DNA of 64,000 bases from Steinernema hermaphroditum. Taxonomy: Eukaryota; Nematoda; Chromadorea; Rhabditida; Steinernematidae. The stretch lies in assembly GCA_030435675.1 (NCBI GenBank), contig CM059625.1:17484001-17548000 (forward strand). Direction: 5' to 3'. Position numbers and translations under genes: made by a program. The notes below the pieces were generated by a model. The model was given only the letters and a program-made list of their open reading frames with translations, ran no database searches and was not told the origin of the DNA. Each line of letters begins with the position of its first letter. Position 1 is the first letter of the stretch. Below, in pieces: positions 50,091-59,616 of this stretch.

Positions 50091-50494
50091 TTAAGCAAGC
50101 GAATGGTCCATTTTGTCGACTCCCGTCGCCTCAGCGTACGTCGGAGGTCGATCGTGTACAATTTGTTCGTATTTTGGCGGTGGCATCGAGTCAATGACCG
50201 TTCGCCGTTGCCACCGTTTATAGGCAGCCAATGCCAACAATGTCGCCATCAACAGCAGGAATGCGACAAGTAAAACAATTGGCGTGTAGGCCGAGTAGTC
50301 ATCGGGTTCGGTGACCGGCGAGAAACGCTTCAGCTCGCAGTTCTCGCCCCAGAACTCCGGCCGACACGACCTGCAGAACGGTGGCAGAAAGTTGCCCTTA
50401 CAGACGCATTTCCTCGTTTTCAAGTCGACGATGCCCCTTTGGCCACAGCGTGGCAACTCACAATCATCACCATACCAGTCATCGTCGCAGGAAC
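50091..50494 (-). CDS. EGF-like single-pass membrane protein with two PPxY motifs (5' end missing)
   Basis: The exon opens after a TTTTAG acceptor and encodes an extracellular cysteine-rich part resembling laminin/EGF modules (CDDDWYGDDCELPRCG, then CVCKGNFLPPFCRSC and FWGENCE). One membrane helix (about APIVLLVAFLLLMATLLALAAY by type) and a short cytoplasmic tail follow. The tail holds PPPKYEQIV and RPPTYAEA, two PPxY motifs of the kind bound by WW domains such as those of Nedd4-type ubiquitin ligases. The stop is at 50091-50093. An in-frame ATG at 50505-50507 would give a protein without a signal peptide, so an upstream signal exon is expected. I looked at 50495-50700 and found none in the right phase. 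Confidence 0.7.
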
Positions 50495-50903
50495 CTAAAA
50501 GGGCCATAGTGAGAGAACAAGAACACTGTTTCGCCGCTCATACTCATGCGTCCAGGTGCCGAGGAAGAGAACAGTGAGGGTGCACACGATCGATCGCCAA
50601 TGATGCTGATCGCCCCGTTCTGTCGGAAAGCGGCTGTGGTTTGCAGCTATCTGTTATGAGTCGTTCAGAGTTTTTAAAGCCAAAGATTATTCGATCACTT
50701 AAGCCGTCAAAATGTTGTGTAACGATTTAATATCAAAAACAGCGCGCCCGAGTAGGTAAATTTGTGCGTTAGCAGCTCGAGTAGAGAGCGCCTCGTATTT
50801 CGATCGCGTCATCGATCACCATTTGCAATCAAGCTTCACCGAAAAATTTATTTCAATATGTTCACACACACGCAACGTGGACAGGTTATTATTTCTAGAG
50901 CAG
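50495..50903. other. 5' side of the EGF/PPxY gene and 3' flank of the secreted-peptide gene
   Basis: The minus-strand signal exon of the EGF-like protein should lie here or further right, but no ATG-started hydrophobic frame has a phase that joins the exon at 50494. One open stretch near 50560-50610 reads hydrophobic (TLTVLFLGTW) but lacks an ATG and a fitting donor. Confidence 0.35.
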
Positions 50904-51291
50904 CTACTGCGGCGCGGCCACCACTCCTGCCGACGTTCGAATGAAGGGGTCTCCGAGGAAATCGTCTTCGTTACCGTAGTCAAAGCGGTTCAATGGATTC
51001 CATTCGTACGACTTGCGGAAGCGAATGAAAGGCTGCACGTTTCCGTCGGCTGAAGATAAAAAATTATAGCACGGAATTTATGGCGTTTGATGCTTATTCA
51101 TCAACCAAAGGCATCACAGGAATGTGAGGGATGAAAAGCATGACGAAACGATTACAACTGGAACAAAGACGTTGCGTACCTGCTTGCGTTCCGGCATTCT
51201 TACGGTGACGCGACGAGCTGAAACGTTGGAAGAATGCGTCGGAGCCGACGAGCAACAGGGTGAGGGCGATGAGCAAGCCAAGTAGCCTCAT
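50904..51291 (-). CDS. Small secreted protein, 85 residues
   Basis: Not a family I recognise. Two exons (51180-51291 and 50904-51049), joined over a 130-base GT-AG intron, give 85 residues in phase. The first exon is a signal peptide (MRLLGLLIALTLLLVGSDA) plus a basic stretch (FFQRFSSSRHRKNAG). The second reads QPFIRFRKSYEWNPLNRFD then DDFLGDPFIRTSAGV and ends with PQ and TAG at 50904. The mature chain has no Cys. The basic RHRK site could be cut by a proprotein convertase, so a neuropeptide-like or excretory role is possible but not shown. It lies head to head with the vWA gene. Confidence 0.65.
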
Positions 51292-51757
51292 TTGATGTGT
51301 GCAGGCAGTCAGTCAGGTGAAGGAAAGTGGCGCCGTCGGTTCCTTTTAAGGGTTTGCCGAGCGGCCCCCGTCGGTAATCGAGTATGAAAAGCTCCTTATG
51401 GGCAATTAGGAGTCTGCGTTATCCACACCACTTGCTTGAATAATTCACTTTTGTGAGCGGCGGGGAGCGGAAGAAGATTTTGGCCAGTGCCTGCTGGCTG
51501 AGGGGGTGGGCATGACACGGACGTCCGGAAACTAGAAAATGGCAACAAAAAATCACAACTATGTACAAAATAAGGCGTTAGCATGTTATTTCTTCTTTGC
51601 ATCCTGTGGTACTTATTACGTGTTTTGGAAGACGAAATAAAAACAAAAGTGAAAAAAGACGCGCGGTGGGAAGAACGGGTTTCGCGCGTGTGCGCACCGC
51701 TAACCACTGAGAGCACCTCGCCTCCATATTAGTGTTTCGAGCTGTCAGACACCAGAT
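51292..51757. promoter_or_regulatory. Shared divergent promoter region of two secreted-protein genes
   Basis: The starts of the small secreted protein (51291, minus) and the double-vWA protein (51758, plus) lie 466 bp apart and point away from each other. A TTAAAAGG run on the minus strand near 51342-51350 could act as a TATA-like element for the former. No other motif was recognised. Confidence 0.4.
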
Positions 51758-53745
51758 ATGGCCGCTCATCACTACTTTGTCGCATTGGTATGCGCTTATA
51801 CCCTTAATTTTGTAAAATAATTCACAATGTGCCCTTGTAGACGATAGCGTTCGCATTTGTCTATGTCAAGACGCAGACTCAGAAGCCGATCTTCCCGGTC
51901 AGCTGCTTCTTGAATGTCTTAATCGTACTCGATCGATCCGACAGTGTTAAGGGAGCTTTCAACCGAAGTCGGGATTTCGTCCTCAACGTCTCCGACGAAC
52001 TCAACATCGGACCCAATGCCCATCGAGTGAGACTAAAATTGTTAAAACGCACTTAACCAACGTTCTCTAATGTTGCTTTTAGGTGGCCATGATTGTTTAC
52101 TCGGGCTTAAGTTACCGTCGAGAGATCTTTAAATGGAATTTTGCCAGAAGTAATGCCGAATTCAAGAAGATCACAGGGGGGCTGCGTGCAATTGGAGGAA
52201 CCACAAACACCAGAAAAGCCTTGGAAATTGGGTTGGAACTGATGGACTCCCGCAACAAGAGCATCCCCACGCTTATCATGGTGGTCACTGATGGACGCAG
52301 TGCTGACGATCCAAAGGATCCTGCGCGCAAGTTGCAAGAAATCCCAAGCACGTGGGTTTTCGCCGCGGCCACTGGTGATCCCAAATTTGCCGACAGGTAA
52401 GCTATGCGTAAGCTACACGGGCGTTCGGAAACTTGATCTCAACACTTCTGGGAACAAACAGGTTGTTGCGGTCTGTAGATCGAAACCACAACGCAATCAC
52501 GGTCTGAGCGCGTTTTGAATCTCTCCTCGGATACTTAGGAAGCTTAAAATTGCCGCTTAATTTGTGCGTCCTTCGCAGTGATCACATGTTTGTTGCCGTA
52601 ACTTTTCACTTTCACGGCTCTGATGAGCAGATAGCTAGTAAGTCGAGCGATTCGGTTTCGCTCATCTCATCAATAAATCACCGTTCGGTTCAAAACAACG
52701 CGATTGCGTAACGGTCGCGCGGCGCACCCCCACACTGCAAGCCAGTTAAGAGATGGCGTCGATGTCCGGTTGGACTCAACGCCCCTTATTAGTCAAATAA
52801 ATAATGATACACGTGATGGCTCTTGCAGACAAGAATTGTTCGAAATCGCCGGCGATGTGAATCACGTAATTCTGCAGAGCGGTCGAGAACTGGCTACCGA
52901 TATCACGAAGAAGCTGCTTCGCCAAGCTCAAGAGAAATGCCGAACAACAACAACAAGTACAACAACTACAACAACAACGACCACTACCACAACGACTACA
53001 ACGAATCCGATAACAGGTGCTTTGTCTTCGACGTGAACCGGGATTAACCGTCATTCGCTGTAGGTTGCGAGCTTGATCTCATTTTGGTCATGGACTTCTC
53101 GACGACAACGACGCCAATTTACAAGGAGTACATCTCCATGGCGGAAAGGCTGATCAGCAGACTCAAAATTGGGCCCCACTACACCCGAGTGTCTCTCGTG
53201 GTGTTTAGTACCGTTGGAAAGACTCATTCCGTTTTCGACCTGAAGAGGTACGACACCGCGGATGAAATCATCAAAGCCATCCGCAACGCTCCCTACTCTG
53301 GCGGTACTACCGCTGTCGGTACGTAAACCATATTATTAGCTTATATATAACCGTTCTTTCTGTAGGGCAAGGAATTCAAGTCGGCCGGGAACAGATCAAT
53401 GAACGCAAAGGCGGTCGACCGAAGATCGCGACACGTGCGATGGTCGTGTTCACGGACGGTTGGAGCAACAAAGGTCCCGATCCGGAGCAAATGTCCAAAG
53501 CAGCGAAGGCCGATGGCTTCCAGATTTACTCTGTCGGTGTGGAGGTAGGCAACGGCGCAGTCAACGCCTCTCGCTCGGCTTCTTCAAGCAGACAGCGGCG
53601 TTCCTTTCAGACTACCGATCCCGATGCAGTTCAAATCAATCAGTACACATTGGACGTGATCGCCGATGCGAAACACGCGTATACACAAAAGAACTTCGAA
53701 GAACTGATAAATATCATAAGGCAGCGTAACGTGAAATGTATGTAA
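51758..53745 (+). CDS. Secreted protein with two von Willebrand A domains and a Thr-rich linker
   Basis: Probably an extracellular adhesion or matrix-binding protein; the ligand is unknown. Six exons (51758-51787, 51841-52026, 52083-52396, 52829-53016, 53064-53318, 53366-53745) join in phase to 450 residues. The signal peptide (MAAHHYFVALTIAFAFVYV) is split by a 53-base intron. The first vWA has a full metal-binding site: DRSDS, the Thr in GGTTNT, and the Asp in VVTDGRS. A run of about 24 residues, nearly all Thr and encoded by ACN codons (about 52950-53005), links it to the second vWA. That domain has DFSTT, GGTTAV and VFTDGWS, with Thr in place of the last Ser. The chain ends with RNVKCM. 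Nematodes have many such proteins; I do not assign an ortholog. Confidence 0.85.
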
Positions 53746-53881
53746 AAAGGACCAGCAAACGATCTATTTCCTCTCATGCCATATTATTCTTTGCCATGTC
53801 TCTCATGCACACCATTCACCTCTTCTCACCTCTTCTCAGCCTCAGACCGACATGAAATTCCTCTCCCTCTCAGTTCATTAG

Positions 53882-53899
53882 GTGCCGCTCTTACGGCAC
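53882..53899 (+). other. Short perfect stem-loop in the vWA gene 3' UTR
   Basis: GTGCCG and CGGCAC pair perfectly around a six-base loop, about 137 bases after the stop codon and 35 bases before the poly(A) signal. It does not match the histone 3' stem-loop consensus. It may be chance. Confidence 0.45.
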
Positions 53900-53933
53900 T
53901 ATTGTAAAATGTGTTTCATTTGTTACCACTTCA

Positions 53934-53939
53934 AATAAA
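53934..53939 (+). terminator. Poly(A) signal AATAAA of the double-vWA gene
   Basis: A canonical AATAAA lies 189 bases past the stop codon at 53743-53745, with a second A/T-rich run just after it. Confidence 0.55.
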
Positions 53940-56571
53940 TCTATAAATGAAAGTGTACTTTTGCTTTCGTAACACATCACAACATGTCATGCGCCTGTTC
54001 GAACAGTTGTAACTTGTCATCCGGGTGACTGTAGATGTCATTGGGGACACAATGATTGAGGAGCGCAACCGACGAACAAAATACCGGATCGTGCAAAAGT
54101 TCATTTTTTTGCGATCATCTACCTAAATATAACTGCCTTGTCTTGTTTTCCCAAAATATTTCGCCGATCACGATCGATGGTTTAAAGTTTGATTATGTGA
54201 TGACGCTCTCGGTTAGGCGATCAAGAAGCGAACGCTGCGTTCACCAGTCTAACAAACAAACATTGCGTTTCGCGCGTCTAATTAAATGATCCAATTAGAA
54301 GAGTAGTGGTAGTTTAGTCAAGGTTTTTGACAGCTAGCCAGACACGCCCTTAGGGTGTTCTTTTTATGGACCATACTGAAGAATGTGCACTTTGCATAGA
54401 AGATCTCGTGTACTTCAAAAAAAACAGAATAACAATCAGGGATCAATGTAATTAAAGCATTTCGAGTCACTTATTATTCTTTATCCATTGGTAAAATAAA
54501 CGAAAGTAATGTGAACGATCGCAACATCAGAGCTCAGTAAATTCGTCAGTTTCCTGTTCTAGATCAGTGTGACGTTTGTTTGTTGTTCCTGTTACCTGTC
54601 TCGGCATTGGAAAGTGACAATTGCAGTTAACTTTGAATAAGTTTGTGACTATATATAGCAGAGCCCGTCTTTTGATGTTTTGAACGTGAATCTTCATCAG
54701 TTAGTCTCGCTTTTGTTACAATTAATGGACCAGATCATAACCGAAGATTGCTAAAAGTACCACAACAAGACACTTAACGATGTCATGCTGATACCACCCG
54801 TTCCACGTTGTAATCATGCAAGAATGTGCACTTTCCATCTGATATCGAAGGCGGACAATCGAAATAAATCTATTTGTGTTGAATTCCTTTTATGAGTTGA
54901 GGGTAAGAATACAGTGTGGATCGAAGTCGAATGCGGCGGTCCCATCAATTAGCGAAGGCACCAGACCGGCGAAGAGGTGGTGTTTGTAGAGACGCAAACG
55001 GTTTAGCACGATGAATGAAGCAGAGACCCATGATTGACACTGCTAATGGCTGGATTTCCATGTCTTTTCGGAGCCGGGGCGAGAACGTCGGTTGTTAGAA
55101 CGTTCCGCAAAGAATTCAACGCACTTTTGATGCTGCAATTGGAGGGCCCGCTGCCAACATACACAAAAGTCCATATGTGTAGCCTGGTAAAAATCACGAA
55201 ACCATTACAAAACCCATCGGAACTGGAAAAAAGCCGAAAGTCGTTGTTTACCGGAGATCCTCCGAGGCGTATCTGTCACAGTGATAGTAATGGCTATGGC
55301 TAATTGTTCCTGTCCGTGTCGCTTTCGCTGACGCCAACAACCAGCTGTAGTGACGTCCGTTCTTGGCTGAAGGATGATCATTTTTGACTCCGACGATTTC
55401 CATAAAATTCTTAAAGATCGCCTTCAGCACACATACTGGAGTTGTTTGCTGTTTATATTTACTGTTCGAGGAGCATAGTAACTGCACAAAAAAATTAGGT
55501 GCCTATGGCGAGGAATCATGACACTTTATACGTATTGTAACTGACATTCGGAAGTTTCTCCACCTTCTCGAATGTCTGGTGTCATCTGCCATTGTACCCT
55601 TACAGAGCAATCTGCGTTTCTATCCGTTTTTCTATCCGTTTCTTTTCAATATGCGCTCAGTACTATAATAATTACAGACAGTGCGTCTGAAAAGTCGATT
55701 ACATCTGTAGGCGGTACTTGAATAACGCATCACATAAGTAAATTACCACCTATTACTGATAGTATCCGATAACAAGGATCATCATAAAAATACATACATT
55801 ACCATAATAATGTTCTACGTGCACTTTTATAGTCTGAAATGCTCCAGCGTTTAGAATGCCTTCACACAAGTCATCAGTGAGGAGAGGCTTTTAGTTTACC
55901 AGTCCAAGTCAGAGAATAACACTACAACACAGGAAATGTTGCGGTTCACCTAAGCCGGATTAGAGACACTTGTGATTATAGTATGAGCGGCTCAGTACTG
56001 GATTGCACCTTAGTGAACAGTATTAGGATTTGACCGAAGGGGGGATCGGAAATTATGGAAAATAACGTGTTTGTGTGGTCAAAAACGACGGCTTGTACTT
56101 TTAGTACGTTGAAGCAATAATCGCTTTCCACATGCATCTGCATTTTTGGAGAAAGCCAATGCTCCGTTTAGCTTGAATCTTATATCCAATGTATCGAACC
56201 TGAGCAGCTTTCACAGCGTGACGATGAAAAACGAGAAAAGCGATGGTGACGTGCGTAGGTTTTACGGGGTACGGAACCGGAAGCGGGGCACGGAAGCACT
56301 AACCATAGCTTTGATAATCGATTATATACAAACTTATTAAAACCCGTCAGTAAGACAACAAAAGAATACACAAAGGCACAGAACAAAGAAGAAGGTTAAG
56401 CATCAACTTAGTTCCACGCGATAGAACTTCGGGAAAATAGTTATCTTCTTATCGCGTACACGATTTGTGTCGCCTTGGAGAATCTCGATAATGGAAGAAG
56501 ATCGCATGAGTTCACGAGTTTTCTGGATGACAAGGGTGGATCGTTCGTTGAATCTCTGAACAAGCTCCTGT
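53940..56571. other. Intergenic region; no gene supported
   Basis: This 2.6-kb stretch shows only short frames. The best is an 89-codon plus-strand frame at 55034-55303 that matches nothing I know and is matched by an open frame on the other strand. No repeats, RNA genes or transposon ends were recognised. Confidence 0.4.
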
Positions 56572-56895
56572 TCAGTTTAATCTCTTCGGGCAGGTTATAT
56601 TTACCGTTATAGTGGGTTCAGTATGAACGCTGCTTGATGAAGCGGAAGCTATTAGCATGTGAAGGACATAAACAGCGACAAAAAGGATGGAACAGCCAAG
56701 GAGGACCACTATGAATACAGTAAGAAAGATGGCAATCCGTGGTGCCCCACACAAACTCGGTGTGTTGTCTAAATAGACATTCGTAAAGCATTTAAACAGT
56801 TGCCAGTTCGTACCGTATTGCTGCGATTCGCTGTCAGGATCGGGAAGCACCTTTGTGACGACTTTTCCTTTGCTCTCCTGGGTGACGACAAGCAT
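56572..56895 (-). CDS. Small single-pass membrane protein, 107 residues
   Basis: I do not recognise the family. A single exon from ATG 56895 to TGA 56572 encodes a hydrophilic N-terminal half (SKGKVVTKVLPDPDSESQQYG, then FTNVYLDNTPSLCG), one long membrane helix near residues 53-82 (IFLTVFIVVLLGCSILFVAV), and a Ser/Thr-rich C-terminal end (SSSSVHTEPTITVNITCPKRLN). A TTTAG acceptor lies about ten bases before the ATG, as expected for spliced-leader addition. The N-terminus has no signal peptide, so the topology is uncertain. Confidence 0.5.
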   Translation of the reverse strand: MLVVTQESKGKVVTKVLPDPDSESQQYGTNWQLFKCFTNVYLDNTPSLCGAPRIAIFLTVFIVVLLGCSILFVAVYVLHMLIASASSSSVHTEPTITVNITCPKRLN

Positions 56896-59616
56896 GGTTC
56901 GAAACCTAAAGGTAAAGTAAAACTCAGTACTGGTAAAGGCTCTCGTTATGTCGCCCGCCTAATAATAGTCCTCGGAAAGGTAGATTCTCACGTCATAGTG
57001 AACGCACAATTAGTAGTGGCCATTATTAGGAAGCTCACGCCAACCTGACTATGTGACCGGCTGCAATGATAATCGCCACAGGCGCCTCATCATAATGCGC
57101 ATATTGTGAAGCTTATCGCTGAGAACAATTGCTGGTAATCGAAGCTTCGTCAGGTAGAACGGCATAAAATGCATGGAAATGAAGTAGCACCCCCACAATC
57201 ATCATAGCTTTTGCATTTGAGGACGCGTCACCACAAGATGCATTCAAATGAATGAATGACCAGCGGCTGTCTCGTTTAGCTCCTCCTCGCGCGGCTTTTG
57301 ATATTTGAGCAAGGAAAACAGAGCGTCAATTACACTCACCGTCGCGCCATTAGCATATTTCAAACTTTTCCCAACGCGCCTCTCGTGCGGTCACACCTCC
57401 AAGAGGAGGGACTTAGACGCTAAGTAATCATCGTTAAGTGCCAAAAAACTTACACATTCAATCCTTCCGGCGATTAGCGACACATGCCAACATTGAAAAG
57501 CTTATGTAAAATGCATCCAATGGTGATTCACACCGACAAAGCTTTTAAATGTGTTGGTCGCCTACCGGAAAACAGATAATCGAGCAGAAAGCATTTCGCC
57601 ATGACCCAAAATACAGAATTTTTAAACTGTTTTGGAGTCGTAGCCGTGAGTACGTGAAAAGCTGAAACAAAACAGACAAATGTCCCTCGATGAAAAGAAC
57701 TCCAGACGGCTAGACTTACAAATATCCATTGGAAGTCGTTCGTGTTTTGAATATTTGGGCAATTATTACAAAGTACTCCTACAACTGACAGTCGGTGCGA
57801 TAGCCGAACGCAGAATGTATCGTGTATTTAAATCAATCGTAGGTAGCTCAATCTTAGTTCAAATGTGAGGAAGATAAATCTCCATAATTCACTGTGATAG
57901 ATGTGGCATTCACAATCTGGAGTTTTTCCCCTCACATTCCACAAAATGGGATTCTAATTAAAACCTTCCTCGAGCATATTTAAGAGCAGAAGATACTAAC
58001 TCTAAACCTTGAAAGAACCGAAAGCGCGTCTCAACACTTCCTGACGTTTTATTTCTGTTTATTTACTTTGTTTATGTATATTTAATTTCTCTAAACATTT
58101 ACTATGTACTCTGGTTGTTGATTCCGGAGAATAGCAGTACAATCCAAGATTAGACGGACTACTTAAAAACAGTCTGGCTATTATTGGTGGCGAGTGGCTA
58201 ACAATACGTCAACTGGCCTTAAGATAATGGACGTCACAATAGCATAAGCGTTCCAGTTATTCGACAAAAATGGCAGTTTTGCCCAGCTCCCCAGAGACAC
58301 AATTAACATTTCCGTAAGCAGTGGTTACATAAATATTTTAGTATTAGTCGTTCCAAAACAAAAATCGATGAACCGACACCAGTTACAAAACTAAACCTGT
58401 GGCATTACTGTAAATTTCGAAAACCAAAAATGAAAAAAGTCCATCTTGCTTAATTAGTGCCGGAGCTCTGCAAAACTCAATAAATAGAAAACGCAACGAC
58501 AGCTCGCGTCTCGCACTCCTCAAAATGGCAGATAAGAGACGATAGGTAACAAATTGATCTCCATGTTGGAATGATGAAGATATAGGAAAATGGCGGTTTC
58601 CGTCGTTCCTTTTGCCTGAAATGCCTCAGATAATCACACGCCTTTTCCGCCTATTCCATAAAAACACCCAATGTAAATACCATTTTCTCACGATTGTTCG
58701 GCTCTGGAGGCACAATAGGCATTTCTTGAAAGTGTTTTGATGAGACACAAGCAGCTGTTTAATAAATATTTGAATACAATATGGTTTTTAACGCGCAGAA
58801 CAGCTGGTTGAAAAACAAAACAATGGGGAAGGCACATCTCAAATCACGCAAATGTCGTTTATTGGATTTGATAAGGCGTTTACGAGGATTAGAGTCAGCT
58901 TTAAATAGGTACAAGTCTGGTGATGTGAAATTTCTTGAAAAGTGCTTAATTGCGACACTTGAAAAAATGTTGATGATGATGATGATGATACATATAAGGG
59001 TGAATCACGAGCACATCAAAGCTAATGGGTGTCATATTGGAGAATAAGCATTGTTATTTGAGAAGAGAGCACGGAAAGTAGGGTCGTTTTCACACGACTG
59101 TTCTTTTCCCAGGCTGCGTTGTGAGCAGAAGCTGAACATGTTTACGATAAGATAGAACCAGCTGCTTAATAAATATTGAAATATTTGCGCTTTCGAGACG
59201 GCAACTCATACCATAGTAATCAAAGCGTTCACAAAAAGATTCTGATAGCAGATACAAACGGTAGCCCTTTCATTTGCAAGGAGCAAAAAAAGGATAGCAA
59301 CCTTTGCTTTAATAAGGTGACTTCGTTATAAGAAAACTGAACGAAGACCAAATTGAATTAGATTTTTCATCTGTCCACCGGTAGATCTCTCATGTCTGTC
59401 TCACATTTCTGCGGCCCAGTAAACCGTAAGCATTTCTGTTTGATTACCGCTTTCACAGGATGGCTTGACCCCAAAGATCTTATTGATGCCAGGAGAGATG
59501 AATATTTATGGCACGTCATTTTTAATACGACATCGTTAGCGTTTAGCATATTAATATTTAAATAAGGTTAAAGGGGAAAAGGTACGAGCAGTTAATTAAA
59601 GACGCACAAAGCTCGC
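56896..59616. other. Intergenic region; no gene supported
   Basis: This 2.7-kb AT-rich stretch lies between the small membrane protein and the FMO 3' end. An 88-codon plus-strand frame at 58781-59047 ends in a run of Met codons made by a GAT microsatellite and is not convincing. No RNA gene or mobile element was recognised. Confidence 0.4.
58972..58989 (+). repeat. (GAT)6 microsatellite
   Basis: Six perfect GAT units lie in noncoding sequence. Confidence 0.8.

Noticed and set aside
55003..55303. Overlapping open frames on both strands
   Set aside because: No similarity to any known protein or transposase, and no terminal repeats nearby.
56880..56910. GGTTCGAAACC, which resembles a tRNA B box
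   Set aside because: No A box or cloverleaf can be drawn around it, and it overlaps the 5' end of a coding frame.
58781..59047. 88-codon plus-strand frame ending in poly-Met
   Set aside because: The Met run is a GAT microsatellite read out of frame; the rest matches nothing.
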